64,000 nucleotides of DNA, taken from positions 124,001-188,000 of the forward strand of contig NZ_JAMXQU010000004.1 of assembly GCF_024054035.1 (NCBI RefSeq), given 5' to 3'. This DNA is from Asaia lannensis NBRC 102526 (lineage in GTDB: Bacteria > Pseudomonadota > Alphaproteobacteria > Acetobacterales > Acetobacteraceae). Below the pieces are notes generated by a model. It was given only the letters and a program-made list of their open reading frames with translations. It was not told where the DNA came from and ran no database searches. Position 1 is the first letter of the stretch; the number at the start of each line of letters is the position of its first letter. Positions 37,376-46,078 of this stretch are shown in pieces. Position numbers and translations under genes: made by a program.

Positions 37376-38383
37376 ATGAATTCGTTTCTACGCCCAATCC
37401 CGCTTGCCTCTGCCCTAATGGTGGCTTTCGCCGCTGGCCTCGTTGCTCCGGCTGCAAGAGCGCAAAGCGTCACCGGAGCCGGTTCGAGCTTTGCCGCGCC
37501 GCTTTACGAGGTCTGGGGCGAGCAGGCGAAGGAAAAGGCGGGGATTGCCGTCAATTACCAGAGCGTCGGTTCCGGTGCCGGGCTCAATCAGGTGGTGGCT
37601 GGCACAGTCGATTTCGGGGCGTCGGACAAGCCTGCTTCGGCATCCCTGCTGGATGCCCATCGTCTCTATCAGTTTCCGACAGCGCTCGGGGCGATTGTGG
37701 TGATCGTGAACGTGCCGGGCATACCGCCCGGTGCGCTGCGTCTCGATGGGCCGACACTGGCCGCATTGTACGATGGACGTATCACGGAGTGGAACGATCC
37801 TGCCATTCAGGCACAGAACCCGGATCTGACCCTGCCCGATGCAGATGTGGCCCCCATTCACCGTGCGGATGCGTCAGGCACGAGCTTTGTCTTTACGTCC
37901 TATCTCTCCCATGTCTCCAGCGAATGGAAAACGCGCATAGGGGCAGGCACATCGGTCGCGTGGCGCGATGGTGCCGGTGCACGCGGCAACGATGGCGTGG
38001 CTGCAAGCGTCAGGGAAACGATCGGTGGGATCGGCTATGTGGAATTCGCCTATGCCAACCATAATCATATCCCCATGGCGCAGCTGAAAAGTCATGACGG
38101 TCCCTATGTGATGGCGACGAAAGAGAATTTCACAGCAGCAGCGGCGCAGGCGGACTGGGCACATGCCTCCAACCATGTGGTCGATCTGCTCGACAGCCCG
38201 GGGCTGAATGCCTGGCCGATCATGAGCGCGACCTACGCCATCGTGCCGAACGCAGCAAAGCCGGACATCCGGCGCTTTTTCGAAATCGGTCTGCGCGATG
38301 GCGAGGAGGCTGCCCGCAAGCTCGACTACATCACGATTCCTGCCGCTATACGCGACGAGATCCTGACGAACTGGCCGAAATAA
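37376..38383 (+). CDS. pstS: Phosphate-binding periplasmic protein PstS
   Basis: The 335-residue protein is the periplasmic receptor of the Pst importer. It has a signal peptide ending in APAARAQS and the PstS opening VTGAGSSFAAPLYEVW, then SVGSGAGLNQVVAGTVDFGASDKP and the phosphate-binding region HRADASGTSFVFTSYL. The start is the ATG at 37376, where the signal peptide begins. Unusually it is not at the head of pstCAB but 0.5 kb beyond phoR, after an opposing gene, so it needs its own promoter. Confidence 0.95.
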   Translation: MNSFLRPIPLASALMVAFAAGLVAPAARAQSVTGAGSSFAAPLYEVWGEQAKEKAGIAVNYQSVGSGAGLNQVVAGTVDFGASDKPASASLLDAHRLYQFPTALGAIVVIVNVPGIPPGALRLDGPTLAALYDGRITEWNDPAIQAQNPDLTLPDADVAPIHRADASGTSFVFTSYLSHVSSEWKTRIGAGTSVAWRDGAGARGNDGVAASVRETIGGIGYVEFAYANHNHIPMAQLKSHDGPYVMATKENFTAAAAQADWAHASNHVVDLLDSPGLNAWPIMSATYAIVPNAAKPDIRRFFEIGLRDGEEAARKLDYITIPAAIRDEILTNWPK

Positions 38384-38566
38384 AAAACGTAGCCAAGTCA
38401 TTTTGGCTTTGACGGGAAAAGTTCCCTAGGTTTGAGATAGCAAAGTCTTGATGGAGACTGGCATTCTCAAAGAGCCATGCCTGTCTATTCTTGGGAAGAC
38501 AGGCGCGGCGCATGTCATATCGACCTGTTGCCGTGCTGGTATAAGTGACCGAGCGGGACCCATATC

Positions 38567-39034
38567 ATGCCTTTGCCTTCCTTTCTTTTCGTCTGCACAG
38601 GCAATATCTGCCGCTCGCCTCTCGCAGAGGCTGCAATGCGTGCCGAGGCTGCCAGACGTGGCCTCACACTGGACATCGATTCTGCCGCAACCGGCGTCTG
38701 GCATGTCGGAGAAGCGCCGGACATACGGGCAAGACGTGTGGCCAAAAAACATGGTCTCGATATCGAAAACTATGTGGCACGACAGGTGCAGGAAGAGGAT
38801 TTTACGCGCTTCGACCACATCATTGCACTCGATAGCGGCCATCTTCGTGCGCTGCGACGCCTTGCCCCGCAGGAGGCGCAGGATCGTATCCGCCTGCTGA
38901 TGGATTATGTACCTGAGCGCGGCGGAGAGGAGATCTCCGATCCCTTTTACGGCAAGGACCTCGATTTCGAGACGGCCTGGCAGGAAATCGCCCTTGGCTG
39001 CACGCATCTGGCCAGTTTTACGCTCGATTCCTGA
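38567..39034 (+). CDS. Low-molecular-weight protein-tyrosine-phosphatase family protein
   Basis: The 155-residue enzyme has the P-loop VCTGNICRSP (nucleophilic Cys and binding Arg) and the general-acid region EEISDPFYG. It is followed with no gap (TGA then ATG) by a fructosamine-kinase-family gene. In other bacteria this pair has been linked to removal of sugars from glycated proteins, where the LMW phosphatase dephosphorylates ribulosamine or erythrulosamine 5-phosphates. That role is inferred from context here. Confidence 0.93.
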   Translation: MPLPSFLFVCTGNICRSPLAEAAMRAEAARRGLTLDIDSAATGVWHVGEAPDIRARRVAKKHGLDIENYVARQVQEEDFTRFDHIIALDSGHLRALRRLAPQEAQDRIRLLMDYVPERGGEEISDPFYGKDLDFETAWQEIALGCTHLASFTLDS

Positions 39035-39889
39035 ATGAGTGCCCGGCTCGATACGGTCGCCGCGCTGATCGGCGATACGATGCCCTGCGAGCGCACAGCG
39101 CTGGGTGGGGGCGATCTTTCGACGCTGTGGCGCCTGCGCTTCGCATCGGGGCGTGACGTGGTGGTCAAGGAGGGCGGTGAGGCAGAAAAAGAAGCCGCCA
39201 TGCTTCGGGCCATTTCCGCAACGGGTGTGCATGTTCCGCCCGTTCTGGCAGTCGGGGACGGACTACTGGTGCTCGGTTATGTGCCCTCGCATGGACTGAA
39301 CGATGCTGGGTGGGTGTCGCTGGGGCAGACAATGCGACAGTTGCACGACGCGCCCCAGCCCGCGCGTTATGGCTGGATGTGCGATTATGCTTTCGGCACC
39401 ATGCCTGTGGTCAATCGCTGGGCATCGGACTGGCGCGATTTCTGGCGCGACTCACGACTCAAGCCCTGTCTGTCATTCCTGCCTCGTGTTCTGGCCGCGC
39501 GTATCGCCCATCTGATGCGGGATCTGGACCGGTTCCTGCCAGCCTCGCCCCGTCCTGCCCTGCTTCATGGCGATCTGTGGACAGGCAATGTCCTGACCAC
39601 AGATAGGGCGCCGGCAGGGGGCCGGTCAGAAGAAGGCTCGCCTTCCAGCACGCAGGTCGTCCTGATCGATCCGGCTTGCTATATTGGCGATGCCGGAGCG
39701 GATTTCGGTATCCTGACCCTGTTTTCCACACCGCCCCATGCCTTCTGGGAAGCCTATGGCGCGCTTCCGGAGGGGTTCGCTCAATCGATAGGCGTGTATC
39801 GGCTTTGGCCAGCTCTCGTTCATTATCGTCTGTTCGGCGATGGGTATCTTGGCATGGTGGACGCGTGTCTGGATGCTCTGGAGTTGTGA
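39035..39889 (+). CDS. Fructosamine/ribulosamine kinase family protein
   Basis: The 284-residue protein phosphorylates ketoamine sugars on glycated proteins so that they fall off (protein deglycation). The kinase-like fold shows ALGGGDLSTLWRLRFASGRDVVVKEG with the ATP-binding Lys, PALLHGDLWTGNVL with the catalytic Asp, and VVLIDPACYIGD with the metal-binding Asp. It is coupled to the phosphatase gene. Bacterial members act mainly on ribulosamines and erythrulosamines, so 'ribulosamine/erythrulosamine 3-kinase' is the likelier activity. Confidence 0.92.
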   Translation: MSARLDTVAALIGDTMPCERTALGGGDLSTLWRLRFASGRDVVVKEGGEAEKEAAMLRAISATGVHVPPVLAVGDGLLVLGYVPSHGLNDAGWVSLGQTMRQLHDAPQPARYGWMCDYAFGTMPVVNRWASDWRDFWRDSRLKPCLSFLPRVLAARIAHLMRDLDRFLPASPRPALLHGDLWTGNVLTTDRAPAGGRSEEGSPSSTQVVLIDPACYIGDAGADFGILTLFSTPPHAFWEAYGALPEGFAQSIGVYRLWPALVHYRLFGDGYLGMVDACLDALEL

Positions 39890-39980
39890 GAGCGCGAACC
39901 GGTATCCAGTGAGAGAGGCCGGCAAAACCATGTCCAGTCACAGCCGTAAGCCTTGTGTGGAAGCCGGACCGGAAATCAAG

Positions 39981-40010
39981 GAACGGGGCAGGGGAGATGC
40001 CGCCCCGTTC
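39981..40010. terminator. Hairpin between convergent kinase genes
   Basis: GAACGGGGC and GCCCCGTTC form a perfect 9-bp stem around a 12-nt loop, in the gap between two genes that converge. It probably limits read-through in both directions. A clear T tract is lacking. Confidence 0.5.
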
Positions 40011-40027
40011 GCCTCGCGAGCAGATCC

Positions 40028-41650
40028 CTAAAGCGCTGCGGCCAGCGCTTCGAACAGGAGAGCGATGGCATCTGCCCCCGGATCGGGGATGTCGGCCAGT
40101 TGTCCGGCTGGAATATAGGCGGCGCGGCCCGCACCAGCCTTCATGCTGCGCGTCGCTTCAGCGCCGATGCGTGCTGCTTTCGCCGCCTCTGAGAGCGAAT
40201 GGCCCTGTTCGAGGCTCGCAAGTGCGGGCAGCAGGGCATCGAGCATGGTTCGGTCGCCGGGCTTTGCCCCGCCATAGGCCTGCATGCGCGCAGCCCCCGC
40301 ATCCAGTCCCTTGCGCCAGTCCTCATCCTGCCCGGCCGTCGTCATGAGGATCGACAGCAGGACGCCGCTCGATCCACCGCTGTGACGTGCAAGAAGACGA
40401 CCCAGTGTTGCGAGAAGGGCAGGTGGATTGGCGAGGGGCAGGGAGTCTGTGGCGCGCAATATCTGGCGCGCGGCATCGGCAAAGGTCGAACCTGCATCGC
40501 CATCGCCGCATTTGGCATCGAGTGCGTTAAGCGCGGCTTCGTTGTCGATCAGGGCTTGCGCGCCTTTCGTTATCAGCGCGCGAAGAACCGGATTATCCGA
40601 GGGCGCCTCGATGAATGTATCGGGCAAGGCCGGCATGGGACGTGTGGAAATCGCGCCATAGGGGGCGATGCCGGGCCATGCATGGGGTGAGGCAGGCGCT
40701 TGCAGGCCGTCGATAAACACAGGATCGGCAGGCAGGGCGGTAAGGGAGAAGCCGTTCATGTCGAGTGCCGTCATGACTGGCGCCGGCCCGAGGATCCATG
40801 CTGTTCGACGGGCAAGACGAGTGCGCGAAAACCCGTCGAGCAGGGCATAGGCCTCGATCGGGGGAACGCTTCCCAGCATGTTGAGCAGAACGATAACCTC
40901 GCCATCTTCGGGGAGGGATGCTTCCAGCCTGTCTGCCGTTCTGGCCATGAGCGTATCGAGGTCAGCCATGGGAATACGTTCGACCCCGGCCTCACCGTGA
41001 ATGCCAAGCCCAAGCTCGGCCTCTTCGTCACTCAGGCGCGTCGATTGATCGGGGGTGAAAACATTGCAGTCGCTGAGGGCGAGGCCGATCGAGCCGAGAG
41101 CTTTCGCCGTTTTGCGTGCCAGTGCGGCCACTTCCTGCAGCGATTGCCCGGCTTCTGCCGCAGCGCCTGCAATCTTGTGCACGAGCACAGTCCCGGCAAT
41201 GCCGCGTGCTCTGTCGGTCCGACCAAGAGCGATATCATCGCCGACGATCACGAGCTCCACATCGAGGCCGAGAGCCTTGGCCTGCTCGGCGGCAATGCCG
41301 AAATTGAGACGATCGCCTGTGTAGTTCTTGACGATCAGCAAACACCCGGCTTCGCCAGATACGGCACGTATGGCAGCAAGAATGGCGTCCACGCCGGGGG
41401 AGGCAAAAAGCTGACCGCAAACAGCGCCTGTCAGCATGCCTTTGCCCACAAAGCCCGCATGGGCCGGTTCATGTCCGGAGCCACCGCCGGACAGCACGGC
41501 AACATGTTGCTTCTGCCAGTCTTTTCTCAACACCACATGGATATCGTCAGCCCCGTCGAGGCGACACAGACCGGCACCTGCGGAAGAGCGCAACAGACCC
41601 TCGATCCCTTCGGCGACGATGGTTTCCCGATGATTGAAAAAGCGTTTCAT
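40028..41650 (-). CDS. Fused dihydroxyacetone kinase (DhaK-DhaL)
   Basis: The 540-residue enzyme uses ATP to phosphorylate dihydroxyacetone, which acetic acid bacteria make from glycerol. The N-terminal DhaK domain has GGGSGHEPAHAGFVGKGML and the GIHGEAG motif whose His binds substrate covalently. The C-terminal DhaL domain has the metal-binding DAKCGDGDAGSTF. The one-chain ATP-dependent form is complete. The ATG at 41650 follows a GAAGGAA ribosome-binding site. An upstream in-frame start at 41698 adds sixteen unlikely residues. Confidence 0.94.
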   Translation of the reverse strand: MKRFFNHRETIVAEGIEGLLRSSAGAGLCRLDGADDIHVVLRKDWQKQHVAVLSGGGSGHEPAHAGFVGKGMLTGAVCGQLFASPGVDAILAAIRAVSGEAGCLLIVKNYTGDRLNFGIAAEQAKALGLDVELVIVGDDIALGRTDRARGIAGTVLVHKIAGAAAEAGQSLQEVAALARKTAKALGSIGLALSDCNVFTPDQSTRLSDEEAELGLGIHGEAGVERIPMADLDTLMARTADRLEASLPEDGEVIVLLNMLGSVPPIEAYALLDGFSRTRLARRTAWILGPAPVMTALDMNGFSLTALPADPVFIDGLQAPASPHAWPGIAPYGAISTRPMPALPDTFIEAPSDNPVLRALITKGAQALIDNEAALNALDAKCGDGDAGSTFADAARQILRATDSLPLANPPALLATLGRLLARHSGGSSGVLLSILMTTAGQDEDWRKGLDAGAARMQAYGGAKPGDRTMLDALLPALASLEQGHSLSEAAKAARIGAEATRSMKAGAGRAAYIPAGQLADIPDPGADAIALLFEALAAAL

Positions 41651-42029
41651 GGGCGTTCCTTCTCCTTGCGGTCGGTCAGGCAGGGCGTGCGTGAACATGT
41701 ATGGGCTGTCAGGCTAGGAGTATTAACGGCGCGTCGACATGACATTTCTATGTGATGAAAGACACATTGATGTGACGTCTTAAATAACGGTCATAAGGGT
41801 ATTTCTTGTCGATCCGACGACCGGACCGAACCGCTCCGTCACGACCTTGAAGGGCCGCAACTGGCCGGATTAACGGGATCTGCTGCGCGCGCGCATCTCC
41901 TGCGGACCATCGGATGGAGAAGCGGGCGATGGCTTGACAGATCAGGCCGAGTGCCCTGCATTTCATGACACACCCCTCTGGCAAGCTGCCAATGGAAACG
42001 ATTGGCAGCACGCGGAGAATTCGTTACGA
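41651..42029. other. Intergenic region between dhaK and ansP
   Basis: No gene is seen in this 379-bp divergent gap. It contains an AT-rich block (about 41720-41800) with an ATGTG/CACAT dyad at 41750-41767 that may serve the minus-strand kinase promoter, and the ansP leader hairpin at 41985-42009. Confidence 0.5.
41985..42009. promoter_or_regulatory. Perfect 9-bp inverted repeat in the ansP leader
   Basis: GCTGCCAAT, a 7-nt spacer and ATTGGCAGC form a perfect dyad that ends 20 nt before the proposed TTG start and 4 nt before the GGAG ribosome-binding site. It could be an operator or an RNA hairpin controlling translation. Confidence 0.5.
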
Positions 42030-43481
42030 TTGAACAAGAAAATTCGTCAACAAGGTCAGGATTACAGAGTTTTGGACATTCCATCCAAGTCGCAGCTTCA
42101 TCCCCCGCCGCAGGTCGATGAAGGGTATCACAAGGATCTGGACCGTCGTCAGGTCCAGATGATTGCCATTGGCGGGGCGATCGGCACAGGGCTCTTTCTG
42201 GGGGCGGGAACGCGGCTCCAGCAGGCTGGTCCTTCTCTGGCGATCGACTACCTCGTTTGCGGTATTTTCTGCTTTCTCATTCTGCGTGCGCTTGGCGAGC
42301 TCGTCATGTACAGGCCGAGCGCCGGAAGCTTCGTTTCCTATGCGCGCGAGTTCCTGGGTGAGAAAGCAGCTTATGCTGCGGGTTGGCTGTCCTTTCTCAA
42401 CTGGGCCATGACCGGTATCGTCGATATCACCGCAGTTGCGCTCTACATGCATTTCTGGGGTACTTTCGACCATGTGCCGCAATGGGTGTTCGCGCTTGTC
42501 GCCCTCGGTATCGTCGGCACGATGAACATGATCGGCGTGCGCTATTTCGGTGAACTCGAATTCTGGTTCTCGCTCATCAAGGTTGTGGCCCTTGCGCTGT
42601 TTCTGGTTTTTGGCTGCGTGGTTCTGGGCCTCAGAATGCCGGTTGCGGGCAATATTCCCGGCTTTCATCTGATTTCAGAAAATGGCGGCATTTTCCCGCA
42701 CGGGATCATGCCGGCGCTCTTCCTGATGCAAGGTGTCGTTTTCGCCTATTCGGCCATCGAACTTGTAGGAACCGCGGCCGGTGAGTGCGCCAATCCGCGC
42801 GCGATCATCCCCCGCGCGATCAACAGCGTGATCTGGCGTATCGGTCTGTTCTATGTGGGTTCGGTCATTCTGCTCGTCTGTCTTCTGCCCTGGAATGCCT
42901 ACCACAAGGGTGTCAGCCCGTTTGTGACCTTCTTTCAGGCACTGGGTGTGCCGCATGTCGATACGGTGATGAATATCGTCGTGCTGACGGCGGCCCTGTC
43001 GAGCCTGAATTCAGGGCTGTACTCGACTGGCCGCATTCTGCGCGCGCTTGCGATGGGTGGCTCCGCGCCGCGAGCCCTCGCGCGTATGAACAGGCAATCC
43101 GTTCCTTACGTCGGTATCCTCACGACAGTGGCCGTCTATATGGTCGGGGTAGGGCTGAACTATCTCATTCCGGCACGCGTGTTCGAAATCGTGCTCAATG
43201 TCGCGGCGCTGGGCATCATCAGCACCTGGAGCTTCATCCTGATCTGTCAGATCCGGTTGCGTCAGCTCGTCGATCGCGGCGAGATCGAAAGTGCCGGGTT
43301 CCGCATGCCGGGCGCGCCGTTTACTTCGTATCTGACGCTGGGGTTCCTCGGGTTTGTGGTCGTCATGATGGGGCTCGATTATCCGGAAGGCACCTATACC
43401 GTGATGGCCATTCCATTCATCGCCCTGCTTCTGGTGGCCGGCTGGGGGCTCATCCTGCTGAGCCGTCGCAACAGGGCCTGA
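42030..43481 (+). CDS. ansP: L-asparagine permease (amino acid/polyamine/organocation family)
   Basis: The protein has twelve membrane helices and is very similar along its length to E. coli AnsP: EGYHKDLDRRQVQMIAIGGAI, SAGSFVSYAREFLGEKAAYAAGW, TAAGECANPRAIIPRAINSV and LTAALSSLNSGLYSTGRILRALAMGGSAP (given as separate blocks). It imports asparagine by proton symport. No ATG lies at a suitable place. I chose a TTG at 42030 (483 residues) because it lies just after the leader hairpin and a GGAG. A TTG at 42072 is the alternative. Confidence 0.92.
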   Translation: MNKKIRQQGQDYRVLDIPSKSQLHPPPQVDEGYHKDLDRRQVQMIAIGGAIGTGLFLGAGTRLQQAGPSLAIDYLVCGIFCFLILRALGELVMYRPSAGSFVSYAREFLGEKAAYAAGWLSFLNWAMTGIVDITAVALYMHFWGTFDHVPQWVFALVALGIVGTMNMIGVRYFGELEFWFSLIKVVALALFLVFGCVVLGLRMPVAGNIPGFHLISENGGIFPHGIMPALFLMQGVVFAYSAIELVGTAAGECANPRAIIPRAINSVIWRIGLFYVGSVILLVCLLPWNAYHKGVSPFVTFFQALGVPHVDTVMNIVVLTAALSSLNSGLYSTGRILRALAMGGSAPRALARMNRQSVPYVGILTTVAVYMVGVGLNYLIPARVFEIVLNVAALGIISTWSFILICQIRLRQLVDRGEIESAGFRMPGAPFTSYLTLGFLGFVVVMMGLDYPEGTYTVMAIPFIALLLVAGWGLILLSRRNRA

Positions 43482-43503
43482 CCTGTTTTTCCTGAACTGG
43501 CGG

Positions 43504-43523
43504 GCACGCCCTGCAAGGCGTGC
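43504..43523. terminator. Hairpin between convergent ansP and symporter genes
   Basis: GCACGCC, a 6-nt loop and GGCGTGC form a 7-bp stem in the 42-bp gap between the converging genes, directly behind the symporter stop. It is a probable shared terminator without a strong T tract on either side. Confidence 0.5.
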
Positions 43524-44771
43524 TCAGACCCTTTCAGAAGACGTGGTGGTTGACGGAAGCTGGCCTTCCCATTTCGCCACCACGGCAGTTGCCAGAGAGT
43601 TTCCCACGACATTCGTTGCCGAACGCCCCATATCGAGAAACGTGTCGATACCGAGGATGAGCAGAACGCCCTCTTCGGGGAGTTTGAACTGGCTTAGCGT
43701 TGCTGCAATGACAACCAGAGAAGCGCGGGGAATGCCCGCAACGCCTTTGCTGGTGAGCATGAGCGTCAGCAGCATGATGATCTGCGTGCTCCAGGGCAGG
43801 CTGATATCGTAGGCCTGTGCGATGAAGATGCTGGCGAAGGTGCAATACATCATCGTGCCATCGAGATTGAACGAATAGCCCAGAGGCAGCACGAAAGAGG
43901 AAATGCGTCGCGAGATGGGGAAGCGTGAAAGCTGGTCCAGCATCAGTGGGTAGGCCGCTTCAGAGCTCGCGGTGGAAAAGGCCAGCAGGAATGGCTCGCG
44001 CATCAGCCCGATCAAACGACGTGCCGAGCGCCCGAGAATGGCAAAGGCAGCCAGGATCAGCGCGCCCCAGAGCAGGGAAAGGGCGATATAGAATTCGCCC
44101 ATGAACTTGCCGTAATTGATCAGCACGCCAAGGCCGTTAGTCGTGATCGTTGCTGCCATGGCACAGAAGACGGCCAGGGGGGCAAGCAGCATCACGAAGC
44201 CTGTCACTCTCAGGATGATCTGTGAAAGGCTTTCGGTCCAGGCCATGATGACACGTGCCTTTTCTGGCATCGAGGCACAGGCGATGCCAAAAAAGACCGA
44301 AAAGACGACAATCTGCAGGATTTCATTGTCGGTCATGGCCCGGAACACGGAATCCGGCACGATATGTTTGACGAAACTGTCGAGCGACATGCCATCCGTC
44401 GCGATTGGCGAGGTGGTGATGCCATGGAGGCGATGCATCCCGACACCCGGTCCGAATAGATTGACCAGCACCATGCCGAGCGTGAGCGAAAAGAGCGAAG
44501 CACCGACGAACCAGATCATCGCCTTGGCCCCGACACGCCCGACCGATGCCGCATCGGACATATGACCTATGCCAACGACCAGCGTCGAGAAGACCAGGGG
44601 GGCGATGATCATCTTGATCAGTCGCAGAAAGATTGTGGAGCCGATCGAGATGTAATGGGCAAAATGCTGCTGCTGGATGCTGTCCGAAATCAGGGAATGA
44701 GCTGCACCACCGACGGCTATGCCAAGCAGCATCGCAATGACGATGAGGGTGGTCATGCTCATGCGCTTCAT
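43524..44771 (-). CDS. Dicarboxylate/amino acid:cation symporter (DAACS, GltP/DctA family)
   Basis: The 415-residue protein has eight membrane helices and the family's re-entrant hairpins: the serine-rich AFSTASSEAAYPLM in HP1, the GYSFNLDGTMMYCTFASIFIAQ segment and the HP2 region LTSKGVAGIPRASLVVI. It imports glutamate, aspartate or C4-dicarboxylates with H+ or Na+. The start is the ATG at 44771, since the ten residues before it in the open frame are not family-like. It faces the asparagine permease, an apparent amino-acid/dicarboxylate uptake pair. Confidence 0.93.
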   Translation of the reverse strand: MKRMSMTTLIVIAMLLGIAVGGAAHSLISDSIQQQHFAHYISIGSTIFLRLIKMIIAPLVFSTLVVGIGHMSDAASVGRVGAKAMIWFVGASLFSLTLGMVLVNLFGPGVGMHRLHGITTSPIATDGMSLDSFVKHIVPDSVFRAMTDNEILQIVVFSVFFGIACASMPEKARVIMAWTESLSQIILRVTGFVMLLAPLAVFCAMAATITTNGLGVLINYGKFMGEFYIALSLLWGALILAAFAILGRSARRLIGLMREPFLLAFSTASSEAAYPLMLDQLSRFPISRRISSFVLPLGYSFNLDGTMMYCTFASIFIAQAYDISLPWSTQIIMLLTLMLTSKGVAGIPRASLVVIAATLSQFKLPEEGVLLILGIDTFLDMGRSATNVVGNSLATAVVAKWEGQLPSTTTSSERV

Positions 44772-45044
44772 CAAATCGGCTCCCAAATCCTGCAGAAGCA
44801 CCGGGTCTAGGCCAGAAATGTGCCTTTTATCAAATCATGGCTCCTGCAAGCGCGCGCGCCCCCATGGAGAGCAGGGGTTTTCCACATAACCGGGAAGCCT
44901 GAAAACCAGTGATATTTCTGCCGTCAGATGGGGTTCGCTGTCCGGATGCAATCGCGAAACATTGTGAAGTTCGTGGTCTGGGGCATATGATCGGGGCGTG
45001 TCAGCAGGGGGGTCACGAGGCCACCTCACCATCGGAGAAGAAAC

Positions 45045-45329
45045 GTGATCGAGAATGCGATAGCGGTCGTTGTCGGCCTGATCATGGGCCTTTTTACGCT
45101 GATCGTCTCCGTTATCGTGTTTGTGGAAGAGGTGGCGCGCAGGGGGTTGCAGACACTTGGGGTGCCGCATCAGGTCGAGACGGCATTGCTGGCACTGCTG
45201 CTGTTACTGCTCATCGTGGCTTCGTTCCGTCTTTTCGGCCGGATATTCGGTGTGCTGATTGCAATCGTGCTGCTGGCGTTTCTGCTGCATGCCGTGTTTG
45301 TACCCCAGGCTGCAACGGTCGCCTTCTAG
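45045..45329 (+). CDS. Small membrane protein, hypothetical
   Basis: The 94-residue product has two hydrophobic blocks (NAIAVVVGLIMGLFTLIVSVIVF and a second near ALLLLLLIVASF, extending to FLLHAVFV) joined by a short polar loop. It starts at a GTG preceded by a clear GGAGAAG ribosome-binding site. No family is recognised. Composition alone could mislead, but start signal and codon usage look coding. Confidence 0.6.
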   Translation: MIENAIAVVVGLIMGLFTLIVSVIVFVEEVARRGLQTLGVPHQVETALLALLLLLLIVASFRLFGRIFGVLIAIVLLAFLLHAVFVPQAATVAF

Positions 45330-45429
45330 GGGGCAAACTGGTCCTGCACGGAAATCAGGAATGAAGGCCAGCAAGAGCCTGTCATACGTTCCATGCTGTC
45401 ATAGCAGGGTGAAAGGGGGGCTGAAGTGA

Positions 45430-45736
45430 TGGTGTCCGCGGCGGGATTCGAACCCACGGCCCCAGGATTCATACCACTTCGACTTTCGCCGCCGACGCCT
45501 GTGACGTCGTTCGTGGTCTGGACTGTCTCTTCACCATAATCCGGTATCCGGATGACAGGTGCTGCCCGTACAGTCTCTACACCTCCACAGAACTTTCGGC
45601 CCTGTGTTTGGCTCGGGATTGGCACGGTCATCGACCAGAGCGTTCCCCGAATTTGAGCAGATCCACCATAACGTTTCCAATTATGGCGCCCAATTAACTA
45701 GGAATCCTGTGCTCTATCCTGCTGAGCTACGCGGAC
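45430..45736 (-). tRNA. tRNA-Arg(CCU) interrupted by a group I intron
   Basis: Exon 1 (45700-45736) and exon 2 (45430-45469) join to a complete cloverleaf: acceptor stem GTCCGCG/CGCGGAC, D-arm GCTC/GAGC, anticodon stem CAGGA/TCCTG with loop TTCCTAA (anticodon CCT), variable loop GGGCC, T-arm GTGGG TTCGAAT CCCGC, discriminator A and an encoded CCA (45430-45432). The intron lies directly after the anticodon, between positions 36 and 37. tRNA-Arg(CCU) reads AGG codons. It is known as a host of group I introns in some alphaproteobacteria such as Agrobacterium. Confidence 0.96.
45470..45699 (-). ncRNA. Group I self-splicing intron in tRNA-Arg(CCU), 230 nt
   Basis: The 230-nt insert follows a U and ends in G, as group I introns do. 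The conserved core is visible on the minus strand: TCAAATTCGGGGAA (P3/P4 region, 45641-45660), CCGAGCCAAAC (Q, 45606-45616), GGTGTAGAGACTGTACGG (R, about 45559-45584) and AGACAGTCCAGACC (S, 45515-45532). The R and S strands pair as GACTGT/ACAGTC to give P7, the guanosine-binding helix. The exon CCU can pair with GGG at 45689-45691 as a short P1. This is very close to the Azoarcus tRNA-Ile intron (subgroup IC3). No homing endonuclease is encoded. Confidence 0.93.
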
Positions 45737-46078
45737 CATCATTTCTATTGTATGTGGGGGCCGTCCACCCGGCAAGAGGCGCCGTTTCAATTTTTTCTGT
45801 TCCCTGTGATCGGTTGCAATACTCGCAAGTCATTCTAAGATTGTTGTTGGTTGTGTATCCATAAGCCTTGTTGCATAGCAGATTTAAAAGTCTTTTATGT
45901 GCGGAGGTCGCAAGATTTACTTCCGTTCTTCCATCAAGGGGTTGCCCGCAACAGACACACTCTCGGCACTATCGTTTTTCCTTCAACTACGCGCGATGCT
46001 GAGGTGGAGAATACGTTTCGTAAAAAAACCGAGACAGGGAATGTGATATAAGGCGCTGAGAAAAGAAAGCTTGAAGTA
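45737..46078. other. Intergenic region between the tRNA and the SARP-type regulator
   Basis: This 342-bp gap holds the tRNA promoter (minus strand) and the AT-rich leader of the next plus-strand gene. I see no protein gene or further RNA in it. Confidence 0.5.
45747..45775 (-). promoter_or_regulatory. tRNA-Arg promoter
   Basis: On the minus strand TTGCCG and TACAAT are separated by exactly 17 nt, and the -10 box ends 11 nt before the mature tRNA 5' end. This is nearly consensus sigma-70 spacing for a stable RNA. Confidence 0.8.

Noticed and set aside
45326-45631. Possible homing endonuclease gene in the tRNA intron
   Set aside because: The 101-codon minus-strand frame runs across intron core helices and exon 2 and has no LAGLIDADG, HNH or GIY-YIG motif.
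45559-45864. 101-codon plus-strand frame across the tRNA region
   Set aside because: It crosses the intron, exon 1 and the tRNA promoter and has no coding features.
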